Shown here: positions 24,660-32,855 of the stretch, one piece after another | How positions within the stretch are numbered: position 1 is the stretch's first letter | Layout of the letters: each line of letters opens with the position of its first letter | Notes under the pieces: generated by a model | Told to the model about the DNA's origin: nothing | Seen by the model: the letters and a program-made list of their open reading frames with translations, nothing else | The model's database searches: none | From: Pedobacter caeni | Lineage (GTDB): Bacteria; Bacteroidota; Bacteroidia; Sphingobacteriales; Sphingobacteriaceae | Direction of reading: 5' to 3' | Assembly: GCF_900129215.1 (NCBI RefSeq) | Contig: NZ_FQUQ01000006.1 | Coordinates: 189,032 to 253,031, forward strand | Length of the DNA: 64,000 nt | Translations under genes and position numbers: made by a program

Positions 24660-26006
24660 TTAACTATTCGTCCTCATTTTTTTAACCGCAAGTATATGTT
24701 TGCATACCCCACGATCCCCCTGATACTTGCTAAACCAGGCGCAGGTACATCTTGCCTTTTCTCCCTCCAGTACTACCGTATGCAGTACACCGGATCCTTC
24801 CACCCTGGCATCGACCTTCCCCTCTTTATTACTTAAGATCTGAACTTTCCCCTCAGTGATCAGCCTTTCAGCGTCTTTCATTCGTGGATTAAGGCTCATG
24901 ATCCGGTCCAGACGATAAGGCAGGCGGCGATAGAAAAACCGATTGTCGTCCAGATCAAAACCCAATAACCCCATCGCAGCTAATCTTGCCGTCAGCTGAT
25001 CTACATGCCTGAAATCCAGGCCCTCTTCTACTGCCAGTAAGGAAGGGTTAAATTCCTGATTGGCGTAGCTGTATTTATCCATGGCATCCACCCAGCTGTC
25101 CGGCACATCTTCAATCAAAGATTCCAGTGCTGCACCTTCGCCGGAAAAACCACGCCAGGACTCCCTTGATAAGGAGAGGCTAAAGCGTAAGGAGCCAAAA
25201 TAAAGCTGCCAGGTGGTCGATTGCATCTGCGGGTGGGAAAATACACAAAGCTTATCCATATAAGGCAACAGTGGCTCCAGTAAACGCAACCGGTGAAGCC
25301 CTCCTATACAAACCGCAGCGGGAGATTTCAAAGGAGAAAACATTGGGCGGTTGCCCCGGCTAACGAGGTAATAATCATTTTTAACCGGCCCTTTGGGAAT
25401 CCCCTGAAACAATTGTAAGGTCTGTAATTTATTAAATGTATGTGATATTGCTGCTTCAGAAAGAAAGATCTGGACCGTAGTAAGTCCTTTGATCCATTTT
25501 AAGGGAAGCGGCACTTTTTTCTCTGATATTTTTACGCCTTCCTTATGTAAGGTCAGGTCTTTACTTCCTACGGAAAGGATCAGTTGTTCCTGTTGCCGGA
25601 TACTGCCTAATGCCGAAATCATCGGCTGATTAAAGTCTACATTGGTTGTCCCATGCGCGATGAACTCCCCATCCAGTCCATCAGGTAAAATATCTAACCG
25701 GGCATAAACACCTGCGCATTGTGAAAAGCCTTCAAAACGTAACTTTCCGTTTCCGGCAGTCACAATCGGGTCTTTAAGTTTAGCCAATTCGGCCGGCGAC
25801 AAGCTGAAACCCGATTGCACTACATTTGATAAGGCAATTAAACACCGGGATACCAGGAAAGGATTGTTCAGCTTTCCCCAGAAAAAACAGGGCGCCTCCG
25901 AACTTTTCTGAACCTCGCTATAATTAGAGAGCAACAGGTTTTCATGCTGGACGGATTTGAATAAGACGGAAGGCTGCCCATACCGGTAGTGAATCATTTC
26001 TGTCAT
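24660..26006 (-). CDS. SWIM zinc-finger protein
   Basis: 448 residues. At the C-terminus the SWIM finger is complete: Cys420, Cys422, Cys435 and His437 (CxC, 12 residues, CxH). SWIM domains bind nucleic acids or proteins. The first 400 residues are a mixed domain that I do not recognise. It is the middle gene of a three-gene operon: its ATG is 2 bp after the stop of the exported protein, and the DUF6493 gene begins 6 bp after its stop. Elsewhere in the phylum this pair occurs with MoxR ATPases and VWA proteins; none is present here. Confidence 0.85.
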   Translation of the reverse strand: MTEMIHYRYGQPSVLFKSVQHENLLLSNYSEVQKSSEAPCFFWGKLNNPFLVSRCLIALSNVVQSGFSLSPAELAKLKDPIVTAGNGKLRFEGFSQCAGVYARLDILPDGLDGEFIAHGTTNVDFNQPMISALGSIRQQEQLILSVGSKDLTLHKEGVKISEKKVPLPLKWIKGLTTVQIFLSEAAISHTFNKLQTLQLFQGIPKGPVKNDYYLVSRGNRPMFSPLKSPAAVCIGGLHRLRLLEPLLPYMDKLCVFSHPQMQSTTWQLYFGSLRFSLSLSRESWRGFSGEGAALESLIEDVPDSWVDAMDKYSYANQEFNPSLLAVEEGLDFRHVDQLTARLAAMGLLGFDLDDNRFFYRRLPYRLDRIMSLNPRMKDAERLITEGKVQILSNKEGKVDARVEGSGVLHTVVLEGEKARCTCAWFSKYQGDRGVCKHILAVKKMRTNS

Positions 26007-26008
26007 CT

Positions 26009-26881
26009 TTATTTTTTGATGATCATTAAATCATCCAGACCTACCCGTTCAGCCTTCAGTTTTTCCAGTTCGTTTTTGCTTTTTAGCAGTTCCCGCTCTT
26101 CCTGTTTAGTAAACTCGTTGTTACCCTGCGCATAAGTTGTTCCATTTAACACCAACATTTCAGTATAACAGTCCATCAACATATTATAGGTTGAAAAATC
26201 TGTGACAGGGAACTTCATCTGATCCCATTTTATGGCAGTGGAATTCTTTTTTGCCGCTTCAAACGGATAACTGCAGCTAAATATTCTGGTTTCATTTGGT
26301 GCCAGTGTGCTGGTCCCCTCATGTCCTTTACTACAGCTCCAGCCATCATTTTCATCTTCCGTTGAAGAATAAGCGATTACTGTGGTATAATTACTGATGG
26401 CTTGGTTGGTATGATTGGTAAAAGCACAATAGATCACCAGCTGACCATTCTGGAGATCTGCTTTGACAGGTTTCGCCTGTAATACGTTTAATTTCGCTTT
26501 GAGTTGATCTGTTTTCTGCTTCTTAAGGTCTTCCGTTTTGATCTGAGCCTCCATTTTTTCGATTTTCCGCTGGTGATCTTCCTTCACAAATTGCTCGGCC
26601 AGGTTAAAAACTTCGGACAGGCTTTTACCATTGATCCTTTTTCTTACCACCTCATCGAAGCTTTTTTTATTGGTTTTGTCTCCTCTTTCATAGATCACGG
26701 CAAGCGCCAGCACCCGTAAGGCGATCTCCAGCTTATCCTTTTCTTTTTCAGTTATTCCGGCCTCTATCTTCTTTCTCGACTCTTCGAACTTCTCTTTTGA
26801 TCCTCCCTTAAACACCTCCTGCGAAATGCACAGACCTGGGAATATGATCATCATAAGCAACAAGGCTACATATTTTTTCAT
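26009..26881 (-). CDS. Exported coiled-coil protein of unknown function
   Basis: 290 residues with a signal peptide (hydrophobic VALLLMMIIFPGLC, cleavage near CISQ). Residues about 28-125 are charged and helical with a likely coiled coil (KIEKMEAQIKTEDLKKQK). Residues about 135-250 look like an immunoglobulin-type beta domain (LVIYCAFTNHTNQAISNY). A second coiled coil (EERELLKSKNELEKLKAE) ends the protein. It is first in the operon with the SWIM and DUF6493 genes and the only exported member. I do not recognise the family. Confidence 0.75.
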   Translation of the reverse strand: MKKYVALLLMMIIFPGLCISQEVFKGGSKEKFEESRKKIEAGITEKEKDKLEIALRVLALAVIYERGDKTNKKSFDEVVRKRINGKSLSEVFNLAEQFVKEDHQRKIEKMEAQIKTEDLKKQKTDQLKAKLNVLQAKPVKADLQNGQLVIYCAFTNHTNQAISNYTTVIAYSSTEDENDGWSCSKGHEGTSTLAPNETRIFSCSYPFEAAKKNSTAIKWDQMKFPVTDFSTYNMLMDCYTEMLVLNGTTYAQGNNEFTKQEERELLKSKNELEKLKAERVGLDDLMIIKK

Positions 26882-26996
26882 GGAAAATGGTCTATTTTAA
26901 ATAACTAACGCTGATTCTATCCTTCCTATTATAACAGTTTTTCTGTTAGTACCCATGGAATTGTCTTTTTCAGAATCCGGACAAGGCTCATCCTGA

Positions 26997-27569
26997 TTAA
27001 TGATCCGGTTTGTTGAGGAGATCAATCAGCCCTGATAACAAATCGATAGTCCCTTTTTTATCCAAAGGAATTGCGCTCCCCATAATCGAATACCCTTCGA
27101 CATAAGGAACCAATAAACCAACAACCTTTTCAGGATATTTGGAAAAGGAGCTGATCAATTCTACAAGCCAGACGCAATATTTGCGGTAATATTGATGAAC
27201 GGACTCTGCCAGCGCCTTATTTCTTAAGGAGAGTGCCCAGATTTCCCGAAACATTGCAAAGTCACTCCGTCCCTCTTCTACCAGGATGGCAGAGAGAATT
27301 TCCCGGATGAATTTCTGTTCCGGAAAAGCTTCAAACATTTTTAACGATTCCCAGGTCTTCATCACCTCTTCCTCACAGCACTTAAAATAGTATGCTGCAG
27401 TTGCGAGTAAAAGTTCATCCTTATCCTTATAATAATATTGAAGATTACTCAATGTCATCACTGAACGTTCGGCAACTTTTCTCATTGATAAATTTCCCGC
27501 CCCCTCTTCCTGCAGCAAGGAAATCGTGCTTCGTATAATGATATTGATTTTGTCTTCTCTTTTCTTCAT
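26997..27569 (-). CDS. TetR/AcrR-family repressor
   Basis: 190 residues with the N-terminal helix-turn-helix (about 8-55): RSTISLLQEEGAGNLSMRKV and MTLSNLQYYYKDKDELL. The C-terminal ligand domain ends in a hydrophobic region (GLLVPYVEGYSIMGSA). It is divergent from the oxidoreductase at 27725. Two palindromes with the half-site TAGGTC lie between them, around the oxidoreductase promoter, so it probably represses that gene and responds to its substrate. Confidence 0.92.
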   Translation of the reverse strand: MKKREDKINIIIRSTISLLQEEGAGNLSMRKVAERSVMTLSNLQYYYKDKDELLLATAAYYFKCCEEEVMKTWESLKMFEAFPEQKFIREILSAILVEEGRSDFAMFREIWALSLRNKALAESVHQYYRKYCVWLVELISSFSKYPEKVVGLLVPYVEGYSIMGSAIPLDKKGTIDLLSGLIDLLNKPDH

Positions 27570-27601
27570 TTGTCATACAAATCTAAAAGTAATTTTATTC
27601 T

Positions 27602-27658
27602 TTTGAACAATTAGGTCACTCGACCTATATTTGACTAATTAGGTCATGCGACCTAATT
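27602..27658 (+). promoter_or_regulatory. Oxidoreductase promoter with two TetR operators
   Basis: Promoter: TTTG (27602-27605), 20 bp, TATATTTG (27626-27633). Operator 1 is TAGGTC-ACTC-GACCTA (27612-27627) and lies in the spacer. Operator 2 has arms AATTAGGTC and GACCTAATT (27637-27658, 4-nt centre) at the predicted start. Their centres are 28 bp apart. The arrangement is that of strong repression by the divergent TetR protein. Confidence 0.8.
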
Positions 27659-27724
27659 GAATTCAGCTAAGTTACTTCATCATCATTAACAAAATAGTTA
27701 AGAAAAATAAACAGAAAATACACT

Positions 27725-28732
27725 ATGGGATTACCAAAAACACTACGAATTTTAATTGCCGGCGGATATGGACATGTTGGCAGCAACATTGCAGGCCACA
27801 TCAGAAGGAAATACCCAAACATAGAACTTGTACTTTGCGGAAGGCATCCTGAAAAAGGAGAACAGCAGGCGATCCGGCTAGGGAACGCAGAAAGTAAATA
27901 TCTGGATTTAACTGAAGACTTTAATCTTAGCAGTTTTGGAGATATTGACCTGATCATAGCTGCACTTCAAGACCCCGAAAATGTTCTGATAGAAGCTGCT
28001 ATTGCCCATGGACTGGCACACATCAGCATCACAAAACTTGCCGACGAACTTGCCCCTGTTATTTTTCTGCTTCAACAAGGGGCCTCTGAGTCCAGAATTG
28101 TACTGGCAGATCACTGGCAGGCAGGAATATTGACACTGGTTGCCAAAGATACAGCAGCACAATTCAGCAAAATCGATCATATCGAGACTGCTTGTCTTTA
28201 TGATACAGAAGATCCGATCGGACCAATGATTGCTGCACAACTGGACAGTTTTGTCGGACGGGCATTGTTACGCAGGAATAGAAAATGGGAATGGTTGGAT
28301 GCTACAGAAAATGTAAGGTCACTAAAGCTGAGCGATGGCAGCTCCATAGATGCTTATCCAATGGGAACCTTAGATGTACCCAGCCTGGCTGCAATCTCAA
28401 ATTCACCAAATGTCAGGTTTGACATTTCTATAGGAACATCTATAGGAAGGAATAAAGGAGAAAAGGCATCTCACGATCTCTATATTGATATCGAAGGAAC
28501 CCTATTGTCCGGAGAACCTGCAAAGATCAGAACCGTAGTTTCGGATCCTGAAGGGCAGTCTCACCTGACTGCCTTAGGGGCATTGCTTGCAACTGAGGCT
28601 GTTTTAGGACTGGGGGGACATTCTGCACCAGAAAAAGGAGGTTTGTACCTTCCTGAAACCATTGTCTCTACCCCTATTGCACTTACCCGGTTAAAAGAAT
28701 TTGGTGTGGTCATTACACACATCAATTTATAA
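27725..28732 (+). CDS. Saccharopine-dehydrogenase-like NAD(P)-binding protein
   Basis: 335 residues. The Rossmann motif is at the very start, IAGGYGHVGSNIAGHIRR (about 11-28), followed by ELVLCGRHPEKGEQQA with the adenosine-ribose contact region. The rest follows the saccharopine dehydrogenase/homospermidine synthase-like fold. Such proteins include true lysine-pathway enzymes and many trans-acting reductases; no lysine genes are near, so the substrate is unknown. It is controlled by a TetR pair of operators, which fits a detoxification or catabolic role induced by a small molecule. A strong hairpin follows the stop. Confidence 0.82.
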   Translation: MGLPKTLRILIAGGYGHVGSNIAGHIRRKYPNIELVLCGRHPEKGEQQAIRLGNAESKYLDLTEDFNLSSFGDIDLIIAALQDPENVLIEAAIAHGLAHISITKLADELAPVIFLLQQGASESRIVLADHWQAGILTLVAKDTAAQFSKIDHIETACLYDTEDPIGPMIAAQLDSFVGRALLRRNRKWEWLDATENVRSLKLSDGSSIDAYPMGTLDVPSLAAISNSPNVRFDISIGTSIGRNKGEKASHDLYIDIEGTLLSGEPAKIRTVVSDPEGQSHLTALGALLATEAVLGLGGHSAPEKGGLYLPETIVSTPIALTRLKEFGVVITHINL

Positions 28733-28748
28733 TCATTCGGTTTGGATA

Positions 28749-28781
28749 AAATTTAGCCGCTTAAGATCAGCGGCTAAATTT
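28749..28781. terminator. Terminator hairpin
   Basis: AAATTTAGCCGCT (28749-28761) and AGCGGCTAAATTT (28769-28781) pair perfectly over 13 bp around a 7-nt loop, 16 bp after the oxidoreductase stop. Confidence 0.8.
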
Positions 28782-28916
28782 CATTCCACCGGTTTCTGCT
28801 CCCGTCAGACTTACCCTAACAGACCGGGCTGATCAACATCATTCTTAAAAAAAATAAACTATTAAAAAGATTTTTTGTTAATGAGATAACCATCACCGTA
28901 TTTATCCAGTCTGGCA

Positions 28917-29804
28917 ATGACTTCAACTCCGGTCTCTTCTTCAGGAAAAAATAAAAAGAAGCTAAAACTGGTTCTTGGATTCACCGCTTTATATCTTCTT
29001 GCAGAGGTTGCAGGAGGAATCATTACCGGAAGTCTGGCGTTGTTGGCAGATGCCGGGCACATGCTGACCGATGTTGGTGGGCTTGCATTGTCATTGATTG
29101 CCATCACTTTAGCAGAGCGTCCGGCAAATGAACAACGCAGTTATGGATATTACCGGGCCGAAATCCTTGCGGCATTAACCAATGCGGTGATTCTCATTGT
29201 CATCTCTGTTTACATTCTTTATGAAGCCTATTTACGTTTCTCCGACCCTCCAAAAGTAGAGAGCAAAATGATGCTGATCGTTGCGGCAATCGGTCTGCTG
29301 GTGAATATTGCCGGAATGATGATTTTGCGAAAAGGCTCCGGAGACAGCCTGAACATGAAAGGGGCGTATTTCGAAGTGTTATCTGATATGCTCACCTCTG
29401 TTGGGGTAATTGTAGCAGGTGTGATTATGCTGACCACAGGCTGGTACTATGCGGATCCGATCTTATCCTCCTTAATTGGCTTGTTTATCCTTCCCAGAAC
29501 CTGGATATTGTTAAAAGAATCTGTAGGAATTTTACTCGAAGGAACGCCCAAAGACCTCAATATTCAGGAACTAAGGGCATCAATGCTAAAACTGGAGGGG
29601 GTTGCGGGAATTCACGATCTCCATGTATGGGTACTGACTTCCGGAGTAAATGCCATGAGTGTTCATGTTGTTCTCCAACAAGGACATCAATCTGATGTGG
29701 TATTAAAAACCGTACAGCAGCATCTCCTGAATAACTTCGGCATCAGCCATACCACCATTCAAACAGAAGGCATTGATTTCGTGGAGGAAACCACCCATGA
29801 CTAA
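28917..29804 (+). CDS. Cation diffusion facilitator, CzcD/ZntA-like
   Basis: 295 residues. Six membrane helices span about 20-215, and the metal site is present: LLADAGHMLTDVGG (helix 2) and EVLSDMLTSVGV (helix 5), the HxxxD and (H/E)xxxD type of CDF proteins. The C-terminal cytoplasmic domain (about 215-295) has HDLHVWVLTSG. CDFs exchange Zn2+, Co2+ or Cd2+ for protons out of the cytoplasm. The following CDF gene overlaps it by 8 bp, so the pair is translationally coupled. Confidence 0.93.
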   Translation: MTSTPVSSSGKNKKKLKLVLGFTALYLLAEVAGGIITGSLALLADAGHMLTDVGGLALSLIAITLAERPANEQRSYGYYRAEILAALTNAVILIVISVYILYEAYLRFSDPPKVESKMMLIVAAIGLLVNIAGMMILRKGSGDSLNMKGAYFEVLSDMLTSVGVIVAGVIMLTTGWYYADPILSSLIGLFILPRTWILLKESVGILLEGTPKDLNIQELRASMLKLEGVAGIHDLHVWVLTSGVNAMSVHVVLQQGHQSDVVLKTVQQHLLNNFGISHTTIQTEGIDFVEETTHD

Positions 29805-30696
29805 AAACAACGCTTCTATCTACAGTGCTTTAGCCGCTAACCTTCTGATTGCAATTACTAAATTTATTGCCGGAGGATTTACCAACAGTTCCTCCATGAT
29901 TTCGGAAGGAATCCACTCCATGGTAGATACCATCAATCAGGTTTTACTGTTGTATGGGCTAAAAAGAAGTAAAAAAGCTCCGGATAGCAGCCGGCCCTTT
30001 GGTTATGGAAAGGAGCTCTACTTTTGGTCCTTTATCGTCTCTATCCTCATATTTGGCCTTGGTGGAGGGATCTCGATCTACCAGGGCATACAACACATCA
30101 TTGAACCTGAACCCATCAGCAACCCATTGATCAACTATGCAGTACTTGGTTTATGTATTCTTTTTGAAGGCTGGTCTTTATCCGTGGCGATAAAGGAATT
30201 CAATAAAGTGAGAAATGGAATGAACTGGTGGCAGGCCATTGTTAAAAGTAAAGACCCATCGAGCTTTCTGGTGCTCTTTGAAGATGGCGCAGCAGTAACG
30301 GGCTTATTGATTGTACTCGTCTTTATGCTCGTCGGCCATCATTTCCAGCTGGATTACATGGATGGACTTGCCTCTGTTCTTGTCGGACTGTTATTGGTTT
30401 TTGTCTCCGCCATTCTTGCCCGGGAGAGCAGAAGCCTGCTGATGGGCGAAGGCATTGCAGCGGAAACAAAAGAGAAAATCAGGTTACTTGCAGAACAGGA
30501 CGAAGCGGTGGTCAGCGTTTCAAATGTATTGTCTACTTATCAGTCGCCGGAAGAAGTTTTACTCATGATCATGGTGGTCTTTGAGCCTGAGATCGACACT
30601 GAAGACATTACCGATGCCATCGTACGCATCCGGGAGGTCATCAAACAGGAATTCCCGTTTATACGTTTTGTAATTATCCAGCCTTCGGAAACCTGA
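29797..30696 (+). CDS. Second cation diffusion facilitator
   Basis: 299 residues from the ATG at 29797, which overlaps the stop of the first CDF gene. The longer frame from 29773 lacks that coupling and is rejected. The helix 2 site reads SMISEGIHSMVDTINQ with an H-D pattern, and helix 5 has LLFEDGAAVTGLLIVL with E-D instead of H-D, so metal specificity should differ from its neighbour (Fe/Mn or Co types have such variants). The C-terminal domain ends at residue 299. Two different CDFs in one operon suggest that they handle different metals. Confidence 0.88.
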   Translation: MTKNNASIYSALAANLLIAITKFIAGGFTNSSSMISEGIHSMVDTINQVLLLYGLKRSKKAPDSSRPFGYGKELYFWSFIVSILIFGLGGGISIYQGIQHIIEPEPISNPLINYAVLGLCILFEGWSLSVAIKEFNKVRNGMNWWQAIVKSKDPSSFLVLFEDGAAVTGLLIVLVFMLVGHHFQLDYMDGLASVLVGLLLVFVSAILARESRSLLMGEGIAAETKEKIRLLAEQDEAVVSVSNVLSTYQSPEEVLLMIMVVFEPEIDTEDITDAIVRIREVIKQEFPFIRFVIIQPSET

Positions 30697-30700
30697 GGTT

Positions 30701-31468
30701 CTATGACTTAACAGGTTGCTTTTCCGTCAGGTATTTCCAGTACCTCTTTGGAACATGTTGCAAATGCAATTTTGTATTCTTTCTTGCGGGAATATTGGTA
30801 CTTTTAAAATAGTCCTTCCATAAGGCCTGATACAATTCTTCCTTTTCTGAGAAAATTTCTGTCGACGGGCTATTGAAGGTAGGATGTTCAAACTTCATCC
30901 GGATTTCTTCCACCACTTCCAGGTTATAAAAAAGACCATAATGGCGTTTTATATCATAAATGATCCATTTCTGATCTGCATATCGGTCTTTAAAATGCTT
31001 CATGATCAGGGGCAGAACATTATAGTCGGGATCAATTCCACAATAAAACAAGCCATCCGAGGTATGCTGGAAACGGATGAAGGCTTCCATTCTATGCTTT
31101 TCCCTTTCCACTTTCTTTGCAAGCTGAGCAACAGTTAACACATGTTCATTGCCATAGTTTTTTTCTGCGCCCACCGGGCTGACAAACAGGTAACAGCAAA
31201 ACTCAAACAAGCTGCTGTAGCCAATCGCTTTTTCCGACAGGAAGCAAGCATATAACCGTCTGATCCAAATCCCCGGCAATCTCTTTTGCAAAGCTTTCCA
31301 TACCCTGTTTGCCTTTACCGGATCGCTATGGACAGATAAATATGTTGAAAAAGCATCAGGCTGATGCTCCGCTTCTGTACGGAGGGAAACGGAACCTGGC
31401 TTACGCTCAAAAAACTCGAAGACCGCACAAAGAAGGCCTTCCATACTACCGTCAAAAAGGTATATCAT
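30701..31468 (-). CDS. DUF4130 / TIGR03915-type DNA-metabolism protein
   Basis: 255 residues. It begins MIYLFDGSMEGLLCAVFEF and continues with ARLYACFLSEKAIGYSSLFEFC-like features (actual text RRLYACFLSEKAIGYSSLF), the signature of the small proteins encoded beside an uncharacterised radical SAM DNA-modification enzyme (TIGR03916). The motif RFQHTSDGLFYCGIDPDYNV and the end PKRYWKYLTE also fit. The biochemical role is not known to me. It is downstream of the radical SAM gene, 3 bp away, in the same operon. Confidence 0.86.
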   Translation of the reverse strand: MIYLFDGSMEGLLCAVFEFFERKPGSVSLRTEAEHQPDAFSTYLSVHSDPVKANRVWKALQKRLPGIWIRRLYACFLSEKAIGYSSLFEFCCYLFVSPVGAEKNYGNEHVLTVAQLAKKVEREKHRMEAFIRFQHTSDGLFYCGIDPDYNVLPLIMKHFKDRYADQKWIIYDIKRHYGLFYNLEVVEEIRMKFEHPTFNSPSTEIFSEKEELYQALWKDYFKSTNIPARKNTKLHLQHVPKRYWKYLTEKQPVKS

Positions 31469-31471
31469 CGT

Positions 31472-32728
31472 TTAAAATAAGATCAGTTGTTGCGTATCAT
31501 TCTTTAAATATTTGCTCTGGCTCTCTGCAAGAATAAACGACTTGATCTGGCTGGATTGATATTCTTTCAGTTGAAAAGGACTATCTGCACACTTGATAAA
31601 ATGACGGGCCCTGTTATAAGATATCCCAATTTTCTTCAACTGGTCAATTCTCAGCTTTCCAAATTTTCTTGCCTGCACAATTCTTTTAGCTGAGGCCACT
31701 CCTATTCCCGGTATTCTCAGGATCATCTGATAAGAGCCGATATTGATATCAACAGGAAAAAAATGGAGATTTCTCAATGCCCAACTTAGTTTCGGGTCAA
31801 TATCAATATCGAGATGCGGATTTGCATCATTTAACAACTCGTTGACATGAAAGCCATAAAAGCGCATCAGCCAGTCGGTTTGATACAGTCTGTTCTCCCT
31901 AACCAATGGTGGAGCCGAGCCCAAAACGGGCAAGCGGTTGTCATTACTGATTGGAATGTAGCCGGAGTAGTAAACCCTTTTCAAAGAAAACTTTTTATAA
32001 AAGTCATGGGCAGTGTGCATGATCTCTTTATCTGTTTCAGGAGTTGCACCAATCACCATTTGTGTGCTCTGGCCGGCAGGGACAAAACTTGGAACACTTT
32101 TGATCAGTTTTTTTTCATCTCTAAACTGAATAATCTGATTTTGTACATAGCCCAAAGGTTTAATCACATCCTGATGACTCTTTTCAGGCGCCAGTAATTT
32201 GAGGCCGGCTTCTGTAGGCATTTCCAGATTGATACTCATCCGGTCTGCATACATCCCCGCCTCCCTGATCAGTTCATCGCTGGCTCCAGGAATCGTTTTC
32301 AAGTGGATATATCCATTATAACGTTCTTCCAACCTCAGCTTCTTTACTACCCTGAGCAAGCGTTCCATGGTAAAATCTGCATTTTTAAATATGCCAGAGC
32401 TTAAAAACAACCCTTCAATGTAATTCCGGCGATAGAAATTCATCGTCAGCTCTACCACTTCCTCCACCGTAAAAGCTGCACGTTCAATATCATTACTCTT
32501 TCGGGAAATGCAATAGGCGCAATCAAAAATACAGTGATTTGTCAATAAAATTTTCAGCAGGGAGACACACCTTCCATCTTCTGTATAAGTATGACAAATA
32601 CCGGAATTATGCCCATTTCCCAGGCCTTTACCATCATTTTTTCTCTTGCTGCCACTGGAAGAACAGGATACATCATATTTGGCAGCATCGGCAAGGATAT
32701 TTAACTTTTCTCTGATTCGCTCTGACAT
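31472..32728 (-). CDS. Putative DNA repair/modification radical SAM protein
   Basis: 418 residues from the ATG at 32728; the longer frame begins upstream of the promoter's repeats and is rejected. The cluster motif is CIFDCAYC (CxxxCxxC), preceded by LLKILLTNH. The C-terminus has a helix-hairpin-helix DNA-binding unit (LRIPGIGVASAKRIVQARKF). The N-terminal Gly/Ser/Cys-rich segment (CSSSGSKRKN) is part of the known family. Its partner, DUF4130, follows in the operon. The family is predicted to act in DNA repair with uracil-DNA-glycosylase-like proteins; its reaction is unknown. Confidence 0.88.
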   Translation of the reverse strand: MSERIREKLNILADAAKYDVSCSSSGSKRKNDGKGLGNGHNSGICHTYTEDGRCVSLLKILLTNHCIFDCAYCISRKSNDIERAAFTVEEVVELTMNFYRRNYIEGLFLSSGIFKNADFTMERLLRVVKKLRLEERYNGYIHLKTIPGASDELIREAGMYADRMSINLEMPTEAGLKLLAPEKSHQDVIKPLGYVQNQIIQFRDEKKLIKSVPSFVPAGQSTQMVIGATPETDKEIMHTAHDFYKKFSLKRVYYSGYIPISNDNRLPVLGSAPPLVRENRLYQTDWLMRFYGFHVNELLNDANPHLDIDIDPKLSWALRNLHFFPVDINIGSYQMILRIPGIGVASAKRIVQARKFGKLRIDQLKKIGISYNRARHFIKCADSPFQLKEYQSSQIKSFILAESQSKYLKNDTQQLILF

Positions 32729-32740
32729 GTTTCTTTTGAT

Positions 32741-32784
32741 TACTAACAAAAATAGCAAACAATACTAACATAAATAGCATACAA
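32741..32784 (-). repeat. Tandem 22-bp repeat over the radical SAM promoter
   Basis: Two adjacent 22-bp copies (32741-32762 and 32763-32784) agree in 20 positions. Each begins TACTAACA on the plus strand and ends ACAA. On the minus strand the copy nearest the gene contains an exact -7 TATTTTTG (32754-32747), with the start near 32743 and a leader of about 15 nt. The second copy has TATTTATG at the equivalent place. The 22-bp period (two turns) suggests a regulator bound on one face. Confidence 0.7.
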
Positions 32785-32855
32785 ACAAAAAAGGAATGCT
32801 TTTCTCTTTAAAGGAATCCTGGTATTAAAGCCTGATTCAAAAAACCATAAAGTAT

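Noticed and set aside
21819..26881. A full MoxR/VWA-type conflict system
   Set aside because: Only the SWIM and DUF6493 genes are present; no AAA ATPase, VWA protein or other effector is found within the window.
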